Both the position numbers and the translations under genes were made by a program. DNA of 24,804 nucleotides from a virus. Below the pieces are notes generated by a model. It was not told where the DNA came from and made no database searches. It was given only the letters and a program-made list of their open reading frames with translations. The stretch spans positions 1 to 24,804 of IMG/VR virus record IMGVR_UViG_3300041403_000450. One strand, 5' to 3'. Each line of letters opens with the position of its first letter. Position 1 is the first letter of the stretch. Shown here piece after piece: positions 16,303-23,927 of this stretch.

Positions 16303-17908
16303 TTATCTGATCGAGAATTCCTGGGTTCTTAGAGGGGTCCATGACTGGTGTGCCTGCCAGCTGTCCAGCTTGATCCATAAGGGACTGCTGCTGTGCTGCT
16401 TGCTGGGCTGCCTGCTGCTCCTGCTGACGCTCTTCTGCAGTCTTGATCAGGTTTAGCTGATCGATACCTGCGGAGGTAGCAAGGCGCTTGGTGAACTCCT
16501 CGAGGTTTACAAAGGTTGGGATCTTGTCAGGACCAATGGTCTGGCCCAGAGTCTGGATGAATCCAGTCAGGGCTTGCAGGTCCTGGCCACGGCCAACACC
16601 GGACAGGCCGGCTACGACAGTGGGGAACACGAGATCCTTGGGCAGCTTCGGTAGTTCCTTCTTGCGTTGGAGTTCCGAGAGCTTACGGTTGAGATAAGGT
16701 GTAAGCAGCTCAATGGTGAGGCTGCTGTAGATACCACCCAGCTGCTCATCCAGCTCAGACTTGGTAGAGCGGATCTCTTCTGCGGTAGTCCGCTCAGAGT
16801 CACGCACGTTCAGGCTGAGGAATGCATCGCTGAGGCGTTGCGTCAACATGTTGATCATGTCGTACGCTGTCTTGAAGTCAGCCGTCTTACCGACTTGTAC
16901 AACTCCGACTTCATCAGGGCGGCCCTGAATGACGGAGCCGTTGTGGGCTTCGGCCAGCTGCTTCGGCTTGGTTGTGGAGCTGGGGCTAACGAGGAAGACG
17001 ACCTTGGATGCAGCACTGCTGCCCTCCACGATCGACTGCATCAAGCTATCCAGGGAGCGGAGATCACCAAGGAACTCCTCCACACGTCCACGTCCATAGC
17101 TCTCACCGTCTACCATCTGGAACCGCAGGGGGATCCAGGGTGAGGTGTTCTTGGGAGCACTGCTCTCTGTATCGGGTAGTGGCTTGCCATCTACCTCTTG
17201 GTACCAGGACCAGCGCCCATTCTCGAGAGTCACCCAGGTGTACAGGGCTGCCTCGTCAAGGTCTGGGTTGATGACAAGATCACCAGTGATGTTACCACCA
17301 CCACCTTCGCCGACATGGTTGCCGGGCATCATGTCACCGCCACGCTGAAACTCTTCAGGCAGGGTTTCACGGGGCACAGCCTCGAGTGTAACGATCTCAA
17401 TGACGTTACCATCGCCATCTCTGTTCACTACATAGCGGTCAAGCGGGTACATCTTGAGACCCTTTGAGCCCATGAAAAGCAGGGCATTGCCGCATGTGAC
17501 CAGATGACGCATGGCCTGTGAGATGATCACACGGTCAGCTGTCTCTGCAATGTTCTGCATGACCACGCGCTCCATCTTGGAGAGCACTTGATCGATCTCA
17601 GAACGTGCCTTCATATCCAGCTCAGGATCCTTGGCCAGTTGGCCGTCGTTGATCTGTAGCTTGAAGAAGGTTTGGTTGATTGGGAACAAGGCCAGCATCA
17701 GTTTGCTAGCCATTACGTTTACGCCTTTGGCGCCCACTGATTGCCACGGTGTTGGGAGGTAAACTCCGTTCGAGTGGCCTGAAGGGGGCAGTAGATATGG
17801 AAGCGTTAGCTTCGAGCAGTCACGGGCGATGTCCAGAAACTGTTGGCGTGTGGAGCTGAGGCGTACATACCGCTGCTCAGCTGATAGTCTCTCTTTACGA
17901 TCGTCCAT
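16253..17908 (-). CDS. Portal / head-tail connector protein (T7 gp8-like)
   Basis: The 551-residue protein (T7 gp8 536 aa) starts MDDRKERLSAEQRYVRLSST and shows the gp8 hallmarks ARDCSKLTLPYLLPPSGHSN, then LPTPWQSVGAKGVNVMASKL and MLALFPINQTFFKLQI. LDSLMQSIVEGSSAASKVVF and RDSERTTAEEIRSTKSELDE are further conserved portal segments. It forms the dodecameric DNA-entry channel that nucleates the prohead and later binds tail tubular A. The C-terminus is Gln-rich then Pro/Gly-rich. A GGAG lies 8 nt before the ATG, encoded by the end of the preceding gene (GGAGTATGATAAATG). Confidence 0.97.
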   Translation of the reverse strand: MDDRKERLSAEQRYVRLSSTRQQFLDIARDCSKLTLPYLLPPSGHSNGVYLPTPWQSVGAKGVNVMASKLMLALFPINQTFFKLQINDGQLAKDPELDMKARSEIDQVLSKMERVVMQNIAETADRVIISQAMRHLVTCGNALLFMGSKGLKMYPLDRYVVNRDGDGNVIEIVTLEAVPRETLPEEFQRGGDMMPGNHVGEGGGGNITGDLVINPDLDEAALYTWVTLENGRWSWYQEVDGKPLPDTESSAPKNTSPWIPLRFQMVDGESYGRGRVEEFLGDLRSLDSLMQSIVEGSSAASKVVFLVSPSSTTKPKQLAEAHNGSVIQGRPDEVGVVQVGKTADFKTAYDMINMLTQRLSDAFLSLNVRDSERTTAEEIRSTKSELDEQLGGIYSSLTIELLTPYLNRKLSELQRKKELPKLPKDLVFPTVVAGLSGVGRGQDLQALTGFIQTLGQTIGPDKIPTFVNLEEFTKRLATSAGIDQLNLIKTAEERQQEQQAAQQAAQQQSLMDQAGQLAGTPVMDPSKNPGILDQINDSTPQEAPPQGGAAG

Positions 17909-17911
17909 TTA

Positions 17912-18739
17912 TCATACTCCGATAGCGAGGCCACTAGATGTGGTCACATCGTCAGGAGTAGCAAGGCCAGTAGGACCTGTAGCGTCACCAATAGCGAGGC
18001 CTGTATCATTTGATGTGTCGAGTACTTCATCTGTGCCTTGACCATTAACGTCAGGTACTGAGGTTGCTGAGTCTTGTGCGCCAGTCTCGAACTCACCACG
18101 GATGGTGTCGGTAGGCTCAGCTGTGGATACATCTGTATCGCCAGCAATTCCAGCCATGATTTCACCCATGGATTCCTCCATACCGGTCAGTACCGAGTCC
18201 ATAGCTGTAGCGAAGTCTTCTGCCCAAGCATTCTGCTGGGCTGCCATCTCATTGAAGAATGACTCAAAGTCAATGGCGTAGGGATCTTCAACTGCTGGCT
18301 CTGTAGACTCAACAGCTACATCTTGTACAGGATCTGCGACATCACCTACGGTACCACCAGCACTGATAAGACTATCTAAGGTCTTGTCATTCTTGCTGAT
18401 CTGATCATAGAATCCGCCACTCTTGTTGTAACCAAAGGCTTGATTCTTTCCTGGGGTAGCACCCTGGATAGCCTTCTGCGTCTTGGATAGATTGGAGATC
18501 CCAAGATCACCAAGAGCTTGGCCAAGGAAGGCCTCCTTCTGGTAAGCCGATTCGTTCTGATTCTGATAGTATTTAGTAGCGCTCTGCTCCAGGCCTACAC
18601 CCTGCTTGTTAGCTTGAGAGTAAACCTTGTCCAGACTAGCGCCTGTGCTCTTCTTAATCTGCTTGGCTTCCTTCCTAGACAGGGTGGAGCCTGCATTCTT
18701 GAGAGCCTTACGTACTCCTTGATTGTTCTTCTTTGCCAT
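17912..18739 (-). CDS. Unrecognised 275-residue protein upstream of portal
   Basis: I do not recognise a family. The first 50 residues are strongly basic (MAKKNNQGVRKALKNAGSTL), the middle (about 50-125) is Gln/Asn/Gly-rich, and residues 130-275 are very acidic and low in basic residues. The last 30 residues carry three short repeats: GLAIGD, GLATPD and GLAIGV. Charge segregation suggests a flexible linker-like virion or assembly protein rather than an enzyme. The ATG overlaps the previous stop as TAATG, and the gene is followed at once by the portal gene, so it belongs to the head operon. Confidence 0.85.
   Translation of the reverse strand: MAKKNNQGVRKALKNAGSTLSRKEAKQIKKSTGASLDKVYSQANKQGVGLEQSATKYYQNQNESAYQKEAFLGQALGDLGISNLSKTQKAIQGATPGKNQAFGYNKSGGFYDQISKNDKTLDSLISAGGTVGDVADPVQDVAVESTEPAVEDPYAIDFESFFNEMAAQQNAWAEDFATAMDSVLTGMEESMGEIMAGIAGDTDVSTAEPTDTIRGEFETGAQDSATSVPDVNGQGTDEVLDTSNDTGLAIGDATGPTGLATPDDVTTSSGLAIGV
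17922..18001 (-). repeat. Three imperfect 11-bp direct repeats at the end of the 275-aa gene
   Basis: ATAGCGAGGCC occurs at 17922-17932 and 17991-18001, with GTAGCAAGGCC at 17958-17968 between them (plus-strand reading), at 36 and 33 bp spacing. They encode the GLAIG/GLATP repeats. In-frame duplication is the simplest cause. Confidence 0.6.
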
Positions 18740-19230
18740 TAGCCTGCGATTGATAGTCCTGGGTTAGATTTAGCTACTAGTTGTCCGGTACCCATCGACC
18801 TGTTCTGGTTCCGGTCCCGTGGTTTGATACGACGTGCTTCGTTCTCATTCACGGTGGGTTGAAGTCCCTGAGCTTTCAGGGCTGCCATCTCAGACTCCTT
18901 GGCTAGCCGACGATTCTCCATCATCTGTGCTGCCATCTGTTGCTGTGCCATCTTCTGGCTAGCAGCAAACTGCATCATCTGAGATTGCATCTGCATAGCC
19001 GCTTGCTGCGACTGCTGCGATTGTGATAGTTTGAATTGTTGGAATGCGTTGTACTGGCCTTCCTTGAATGTACGCTCATTCTGCGCCACCATTTCGTTGT
19101 GACGTTTCTGAGCCTTCCTCTCGGTGCGCTTGTACTGGCGCTTCATCTGCTTTTCGGAGCGCTTCTGAGCCTGCTCCTGCTTCTTCATGTCAGAAGAAGA
19201 AGGTCCCGAAGGACCTCCACCACTACACAT
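18739..19230 (-). CDS. Unrecognised Gln/Met-rich 163-residue protein
   Basis: A start at ATG 19230 is chosen because GGAG lies 9 nt upstream; a longer frame begins only at a TTG (19266). The protein opens MCSGGGPSGPSSSDMKKQEQ, then a Lys/Arg/Gln-rich helix, then a long Gln/Met/Ala-rich coiled-coil-like stretch (about residues 75-115), and ends with a basic tail. The composition and MC start resemble the gp14-like protein of this phage, but no clear homology can be shown by eye. It overlaps the 60-aa gene by 8 nt and the next gene by 1 nt. It is the first gene of the head block with a good ribosome-binding site; a minor structural or assembly role is a guess. Confidence 0.82.
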   Translation of the reverse strand: MCSGGGPSGPSSSDMKKQEQAQKRSEKQMKRQYKRTERKAQKRHNEMVAQNERTFKEGQYNAFQQFKLSQSQQSQQAAMQMQSQMMQFAASQKMAQQQMAAQMMENRRLAKESEMAALKAQGLQPTVNENEARRIKPRDRNQNRSMGTGQLVAKSNPGLSIAG

Positions 19231-19405
19231 GGGGTTTCTCCAGTTCTTGTTTGAGGTGTCGAACAACAGAAACTTGACCAGCCCGGTAGGCTACCTCCCT
19301 AGGGTCCAGCATGTGGTCCGGGTAGGTGTCCGGGTAGAGCTGCTCAAGTTTGTTGATGAGGCGCTTGAGTTGAGCTGAGCTGAACTCTAAGGTGGGGTCA
19401 ATCAT
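19223..19405 (-). CDS. Small 60-residue conserved-looking protein after RNR
   Basis: The ATG overlaps the RNR stop as ATGA, so translation is probably coupled. The 60-residue product (MIDPTLEFSSAQLKRLINKL...AYRAGQVSVVRHLKQELE) is predicted helical with a YPDTYPD loop. I do not recognise a function. A CCCTAGGGA sequence resembling that before the capsid gene lies inside it (19297-19304), so the region may also carry a promoter for the head genes. Confidence 0.75.
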   Translation of the reverse strand: MIDPTLEFSSAQLKRLINKLEQLYPDTYPDHMLDPREVAYRAGQVSVVRHLKQELEKPHV

Positions 19406-21642
19406 TGAGGTTTCTTCTCAGAGAAGAGGCACTTATCCCCGTCGCAAGCCGCTGGGCCACTGGCCTCGTGGGCAGTTCCATAAACTGACATAGCCAGAGC
19501 AAAGTCGTCAGTGATACGACGCTCCAGTACATCACGTTCCAGCTGCTCGTATGTCTCCCGATCAATAGGTTCAAACGGGAGGCGAGGGAATGTTTCATTG
19601 GCATCGAAACGAGCCAGCAAGGCGGCAGAGATGTATCCTTCATCAGCTTGGATAGCCTTGTGGATGAGGGTAGACAACTCTTCGATCTCGTGCTCGCGAT
19701 ACTCCAGCGTTGCTGAAGTGTTGTGGGTTGTGTAATACTTCTGCACTTGCATGTAGAAGTCCCACTGTGCGTTGATTCCAAAGCCGTTAATGTTGTACTG
19801 GTCGCAGCCAGGAAGATCAGCCCAGGGTGTCTGGACAGGGATCTCTACAAGCCACTCAGTGCAGCGGGGATCACGAGGATCGTCCAGCAGAGCACCTGTC
19901 TCGTCACGATCTGACTGAGACGGAATGATCTTGTAGCCGTAAGCCTCACAAGCCAGAGCGACAGGATCGTTCTTGGCAAAGGTGATGCGACGGATAAACC
20001 GTGCTGCCTTGGGCGGGTGCCAGCCAGGAGCAGCCCCGGTGAGAAGGGACTTGGTTCCGGCAGGTTGTACGGTGGTGAAACGGTTGGGGATGCGCAGTCC
20101 GTGGCGGTTGCAGTACTCAGTGACTGTCTCCTCTACGGTACGACGCCAGAAGTCAAGGTAGTTGCTCTCGACAATGCGATAGCCAAGACCTTCAGGACCA
20201 TTGGGGCGGCCCTTCTCCCACCAATCAAGCCAGCCTGCTCCGAATGCCTTCACGAAGAAGTCGAAGAGACCAGTGAAGCTGACACCAATGATGGGATCGA
20301 CTTCACGGCTGAACTGATAGCGGGGAACTTTGAACTCATGATGGAGCAACGCTGCGGCTGCAATTGCTCCTGCCTTGAACGCACGATGCTGGGCATCCCA
20401 GTCATTGGGATCCAGCTGGTTCAAGTGGATCTCAGCAAGGTTACAGTGGAAGTCCTTGCCAAGTATTTCACCACAGGGGTTCAAGCCGTAGCGACCCATG
20501 CGGTGTTCAATGTGGTCAGCACCTAGATCCTCGAGGTATCCTGCTGCGAGATCTGGGGATGCCTCGTAGAGATAGAGGAACTGGCGCTTCTTGTCGTCAG
20601 TATCCAGGAAGTCAACGCTACTCCGAGCAATAGCCTCGGGGGCGTACTGGATAGCACCTTCTCCTGAATAGAATTGCTTGGTAACACTAGCTTTAACCTC
20701 GTCAAACGTAGGCTTGGCGTGGAATACCCGAGTGTGATTAGCCATGCGTAGCGCATCACGCTCAGGATCAATCCGCCACTTACCATCTTCGCCCTGTTGC
20801 CAGAGATTGTCTTTTGCTACTGCTGCTGCTTCATCGTCACCGTGGAACTGGCGCATGCCAGCAGAACGGCGAACGTTACCTGCCACAACGGCGAGGCTCG
20901 ATTCATCTAGCAGTAGGCAGCACTCAACAGAAGTGAGCTTACGACCGTGTGCCTTGGAGAGAATTTCTCCAGCACGTCGATAGAAATGGGCGAGCTTAAC
21001 TGGGTTGGCCACCCCACCGAAGCCGGCAATGGGTGAGCCAGGAGCCCGGACATGTGATAGATCGATTACTACCTTTTCGATCTTGTCCGGGCCACAAGCT
21101 AGATTAAGGAGTGAGAGGAAGGCGTCACACCAACCTTCTCGTGAATCGCCAACGGTAACAATGGCTTCTTCCTTGCTAATGGCCGCAATCGTGTGCTCAA
21201 CTGGGTTTTCTTCTTCCCCAATTTTCTCCAGGATATCTAATGTAAAGTTTTGTCTCACTACTGGGAGCTTCTCAAAGGTGCGGGGCTCAATGATTGCTCC
21301 GGTACCAGAGCCCATCATCAGGAGCTCCATCTGCAGGCTGAAGGCCTCGAGATCTTCCAGGTCAGTGTTGGTGCAGTTGTAGGCACCACTGAAGTTCTTC
21401 TGCTGCTCAATCCAGGGGGTGCCACCTACCCACAGCCATCGGCCAGAGGGTAGAGCCTTGAGCTCAGACATCTGCTCACGGATCAGAGCAGCTTCATCTT
21501 CTTCCAGGTGTCCCACACGGGTAAGGCCAGATACACACCGCTCAACGGTGTCTTGCCATGTCTCTTTACCGTTCTCTGTGCGGCGTGAGTAGGTGCGGAA
21601 GTAGACGGGATTAGCGCAGGGTGCTTGCTTGGGAAACGACAT
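19402..21642 (-). CDS. nrdJ: Class II (adenosylcobalamin-dependent) ribonucleotide reductase
   Basis: The 746-residue protein matches monomeric class II reductases such as Lactobacillus leichmannii RTPR (739 aa), which reduce ribonucleoside triphosphates using a cobalamin-derived thiyl radical. Visible features are SGRWLWVGGT then FSGAYNC (Cys90, first redox cysteine), MMGSGTGAII (109-118), the NPCGE active site with radical Cys390 and Glu392, the partner Cys400, and a C-terminal C-x4-C pair (Cys733, Cys738) that relays reducing equivalents. QPAGTKSLLTGAAPGWHP is the phosphate-binding loop region. Use of vitamin B12 chemistry is common in cyanophages because their hosts make or use cobalamin-type cofactors. 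The gene sits after thyX/mazG and before the head genes and supplies dNTPs for replication. Confidence 0.97.
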   Translation of the reverse strand: MSFPKQAPCANPVYFRTYSRRTENGKETWQDTVERCVSGLTRVGHLEEDEAALIREQMSELKALPSGRWLWVGGTPWIEQQKNFSGAYNCTNTDLEDLEAFSLQMELLMMGSGTGAIIEPRTFEKLPVVRQNFTLDILEKIGEEENPVEHTIAAISKEEAIVTVGDSREGWCDAFLSLLNLACGPDKIEKVVIDLSHVRAPGSPIAGFGGVANPVKLAHFYRRAGEILSKAHGRKLTSVECCLLLDESSLAVVAGNVRRSAGMRQFHGDDEAAAVAKDNLWQQGEDGKWRIDPERDALRMANHTRVFHAKPTFDEVKASVTKQFYSGEGAIQYAPEAIARSSVDFLDTDDKKRQFLYLYEASPDLAAGYLEDLGADHIEHRMGRYGLNPCGEILGKDFHCNLAEIHLNQLDPNDWDAQHRAFKAGAIAAAALLHHEFKVPRYQFSREVDPIIGVSFTGLFDFFVKAFGAGWLDWWEKGRPNGPEGLGYRIVESNYLDFWRRTVEETVTEYCNRHGLRIPNRFTTVQPAGTKSLLTGAAPGWHPPKAARFIRRITFAKNDPVALACEAYGYKIIPSQSDRDETGALLDDPRDPRCTEWLVEIPVQTPWADLPGCDQYNINGFGINAQWDFYMQVQKYYTTHNTSATLEYREHEIEELSTLIHKAIQADEGYISAALLARFDANETFPRLPFEPIDRETYEQLERDVLERRITDDFALAMSVYGTAHEASGPAACDGDKCLFSEKKPQ

Positions 21643-21805
21643 ATGCTTGGTTGAGTTGGTTGACTTTGGGATCGACTAGGTGAAAGGAAGAGACCCAGCC
21701 GATCTCTTCCCCGACATGTATTTCTACACAGTCTTCATGGGTAATTATTTCCGGTTGCGGCGGCAACAGCTGGGTAGACTCCAACGAAGATTCTACGGAT
21801 TGCAT
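21611..21805 (-). CDS. Possible small overlapping protein between thyX and RNR
   Basis: A 64-residue frame (starting MQSVESSLESTQLLPPQPEI, with DCVEIHVGEEIGWVSSFHLV in the centre) spans the 92-nt gap between thyX and the RNR gene, overlapping thyX by 71 nt and RNR by 32 nt. AGAGAAG lies 6 nt upstream of the ATG. The acidic, protein-like composition of the non-overlapping part supports a real gene, but the long overlaps are a caution. I recognise no family. Confidence 0.4.
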   Translation of the reverse strand: MQSVESSLESTQLLPPQPEIITHEDCVEIHVGEEIGWVSSFHLVDPKVNQLNQAYVVSQASTLR

Positions 21806-22367
21806 CAGCTACTTCTCTATGTTCTAGTTGGGTTGCGGGGTCACAGCGGACCTTGAAGTAATGGATCCACGAGCGGACTGTACCTGACATGTACATCCGA
21901 GTGGGTGTTGATAGTGGAAGCACGCGGCGTGCGCACTCCTTGGCCACACCAGCATCCAGCATGGACTGGTAGAGGTCGTAGCCTGCCAGGTTGTGGCGTG
22001 CGATAGCCTCCTGGTAGCGCTCTACGAGCTGCTCTGGGAGGTCGTCTGTGCTGTTCTGCCTGTTCTTAAGGTCTTGTCTACGCAGAGCAGGCACGACGGG
22101 CAGTGGGGCCTGAGCATAGCGTTGGCTGAACTCTTGGAAGGAGAAGCTCCGGTGGCGTAGTATTTGGGCTGCGACATCACGTTCGGTTTCAATTTCAACG
22201 CACAGCGAGGCCATCTCAAATGGTGACCAATGCGCGTGGTTGATTAGGTACTTGATGAGTTTGGGGGCTGTGGCATCGTTGTTCTCGTTAGCTGGGTTCG
22301 AGACACGTGCCATCTTGGCGATCAACTGGTCGCCTTCAGGGGTAGCCCATACAAGCTTTACGTTCAT
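21735..22367 (-). CDS. thyX: Flavin-dependent thymidylate synthase ThyX
   Basis: The 210-residue protein carries the ThyX signature RHRSFSFQEFS (residues 71-81, RHRx7S) followed by QRY, preceded by HAHWSPFEM (45-52), and the C-terminal substrate-binding region SGTVRSWIHYFKVRCDPATQ then QLEHREVADAI. ThyX makes dTMP from dUMP using FAD, NADPH and methylene-tetrahydrofolate and does not consume folate as ThyA does. It overlaps mazG as ATGA and works with RNR to feed dNTP synthesis. Confidence 0.97.
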   Translation of the reverse strand: MNVKLVWATPEGDQLIAKMARVSNPANENNDATAPKLIKYLINHAHWSPFEMASLCVEIETERDVAAQILRHRSFSFQEFSQRYAQAPLPVVPALRRQDLKNRQNSTDDLPEQLVERYQEAIARHNLAGYDLYQSMLDAGVAKECARRVLPLSTPTRMYMSGTVRSWIHYFKVRCDPATQLEHREVADAIRRIFVGVYPAVAAATGNNYP

Positions 22368-22744
22368 ACGAGATCAATCAGGGTAGGGGGTTGGTAGTTG
22401 GGGCCTTTCAGAACCTTACCGTCTTCACGGCGGATTGGCTTACCGTCAACAAGCTTGGACATGTTGGAAGCTTGAACCCGATCAAGGGCCTCATCCAAGT
22501 CCCAGCCTACTGCAGCAGCAAGCTGGTAGCAGACGTAAACGAGGTCTGCCAGCTCCTTGAGGGCCTCCTCTCGTGCGCGCTTGTTGCGCAGGTCGTCTGA
22601 TGCGAGATACAGGGCTTCAATGAGCTCCTGGAACTCTTCTGAGATCAAGGTGCGTTGGAACTTCACCACATCCCTACTGAAGAGGTTGAGTGTCTGGCCC
22701 ATTGCCAAACGGAAGTCAACGGCTTGCTGCTGGTGGCTCGACAT
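22364..22744 (-). CDS. mazG: MazG-like nucleotide pyrophosphohydrolase
   Basis: This 126-residue helical protein has the metal-binding motif EExxE (Glu36, Glu37, Glu40 in ISEEFQELIEA) and the second motif ExxD (Glu64, Asp67 in LKELADLVYVCYQ), as in single-domain MazG/dUTPase-like all-alpha NTP pyrophosphatases. The C-terminal RVQASNMSKLVDGKPI and DGKVLKGPNY are typical of phage members. Such enzymes hydrolyse (d)NTPs to monophosphates; cyanophage MazG has been proposed to act on nucleotides or on ppGpp, but this is unsettled. A role in dUTP or dCTP supply to ThyX fits its location. It overlaps the DUF3310 gene by 29 nt. Confidence 0.9.
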   Translation of the reverse strand: MSSHQQQAVDFRLAMGQTLNLFSRDVVKFQRTLISEEFQELIEALYLASDDLRNKRAREEALKELADLVYVCYQLAAAVGWDLDEALDRVQASNMSKLVDGKPIRREDGKVLKGPNYQPPTLIDLV

Positions 22745-22970
22745 GTTGTGTGATGGAAACGAGTTTGTTGATGTACGCCTGTGCCTTAAGCAGGTCGTCT
22801 AGGCTGCTCTCGTGGGCCTTGTGGCCTGCTCTGCAGATGTACTTGATAACATTGCCTTCCAGGTAGCCAAGCTGCTGGTCAGCAATGAAATCCCATACTT
22901 GAATCTTGCCACGTTGGTAGTGGGCTGGTGAATACTTACACATTTGGGATGGTGGTGGAAAATCATTCAT
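22716..22970 (-). CDS. DUF3310 protein (related to T7 gp1.7 nucleotide kinase region)
   Basis: The core SPAHYQRGKIQVWDFI and YLEGNVIKYICRAGHK, then LDDLLKAQAYINKLV, is the DUF3310 signature found in many phages and in T7 gene 1.7, a nucleotide kinase. I start at ATG 22970 (84 residues, MNDFPPPSQMCKYS), which overlaps the upstream stop by 8 nt; the frame is open to 23012 and a shorter start at the internal Met (22942) is also possible. The protein is much shorter than gp1.7 (about 196 aa), so kinase activity should not be assumed. Its place among dNTP enzymes supports a nucleotide-related job. Confidence 0.85.
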   Translation of the reverse strand: MNDFPPPSQMCKYSPAHYQRGKIQVWDFIADQQLGYLEGNVIKYICRAGHKAHESSLDDLLKAQAYINKLVSITQHVEPPAASR

Positions 22971-23208
22971 CTTCGAGTCCAAGATCTTTGCGGATTTCTG
23001 AAGCCATGTCATAGTACTTCTTGGGTACGTACCCGATCTTCATGTAGAACCTCTCTAGATATATTTCAGCCAGAAGCTTCACCTTTAAGACTTTAGACTC
23101 CACAAGGTGCTCAAAGCGGATGACTTGCAACTGAACCCAGCGCATAAAGTGGGGTTCAAGGGCAATAGCTACAATGATGATTGTGAACAGGAAGTAGTAG
23201 ACGTTCAT
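22963..23208 (-). CDS. Small predicted membrane protein
   Basis: An 81-residue protein with one N-terminal hydrophobic segment at residues 4-18 (YYFLFTIIIVAIALE), followed by a helical, mixed-charge C-terminal part (FYMKIGYVPKKYYDMASEIR). A type of small inner-membrane protein with its tail in the cytoplasm is likely. The ATG overlaps the exonuclease stop as ATGA. No known family is recognised; phage proteins of this kind can alter host envelope or superinfection, but nothing here shows that. Confidence 0.75.
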   Translation of the reverse strand: MNVYYFLFTIIIVAIALEPHFMRWVQLQVIRFEHLVESKVLKVKLLAEIYLERFYMKIGYVPKKYYDMASEIRKDLGLEDE

Positions 23209-23927
23209 GGGGTAAAGAGAATAGGTTTACCAGCTGCATCAATCATGTCAGCTGTGAGGATTGTTGCTAGGCGGACGGAAGTGATAGCATCTTCCTCGGT
23301 GTGGCCGGCGTCAAGAAAGGCGTCACGGACTACTGGCCAGTAGTCCCCATCCTTGACTTGACTGAGCAGCTGGTGGGCGCGCTTAGGGCCGATGCCACGA
23401 GCACCGGGGTAACCATCTGTCTGGTCACCGGTCAGCGCTTGCTCCCAGCGTTTGTAGATAGCAGCTTCTTTAGTTTGCTGAAAGAGTTCTTTGTTGTTCC
23501 AGATTTTGACTGGGAACTGTTGGAGGTCTTTATCTGGAGAGCAGAGGATGAAGTCGGGGTGTTTCCCGCTTGTGCAAGCGACTCCAAGAAGGTCGTCAGC
23601 TTCGAGCCCTTCCCTTTCGTAGGTAGGCCAGGTGTCTTTGGCCCATTTCTTGAGCTTAAGATACCCAGAAGGTTTCCGCTTGACTCGGTTTCCTTTGTAG
23701 TCTGGGAAGACTGTTTTCCTGAAGTTAATTGGGCTAGTTGTGAAGCAGAGCACATGTGTAGAATCGAAACGGGTCATGAGTTCCCGCATCAGCTGCTTGA
23801 CGATCTGTTTGCCGCGCTTGAAGTCCCCGATGACAACAGTACATTCGGGGTTAAACTCCAGCTCGGTCTCAGATGTTGAGGCAGCTCGATACAGGATAGG
23901 GTCGAAGTCAATCAGTAGGAGGGTCAT
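23205..23927 (-). CDS. 5'-3' exonuclease (T7 gp6-like, FEN family)
   Basis: The 240-residue protein shows the metal-binding acidic residues of the FEN fold in order: DFD (7-9), EADD (109-112), DKD (132-134, in CSPDKDLQQFP) and GDQTDGYPG (167-175), then the helix-hairpin-helix-like GIGPKRA (178-184). FPDYKGNR (74-81) is the basic DNA-binding loop. T7 gp6 degrades host DNA and removes RNA primers; it is about 300 aa, so this is a compact version. It overlaps the HNH gene by 20 nt and the membrane protein gene by 4 nt. Confidence 0.95.
   Translation of the reverse strand: MTLLLIDFDPILYRAASTSETELEFNPECTVVIGDFKRGKQIVKQLMRELMTRFDSTHVLCFTTSPINFRKTVFPDYKGNRVKRKPSGYLKLKKWAKDTWPTYEREGLEADDLLGVACTSGKHPDFILCSPDKDLQQFPVKIWNNKELFQQTKEAAIYKRWEQALTGDQTDGYPGARGIGPKRAHQLLSQVKDGDYWPVVRDAFLDAGHTEEDAITSVRLATILTADMIDAAGKPILFTP

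Noticed and set aside
15646-16332. Plus-strand 228-codon ORF opposite scaffold and portal end
   Set aside because: Shadow of an acidic, Gln/Ala-rich coding region; product is Leu/His/Pro-rich with no domain.
23301-23879. Plus-strand 192-codon ORF opposite the exonuclease
   Set aside because: The minus-strand frame has all FEN motifs in order; the plus frame has none.
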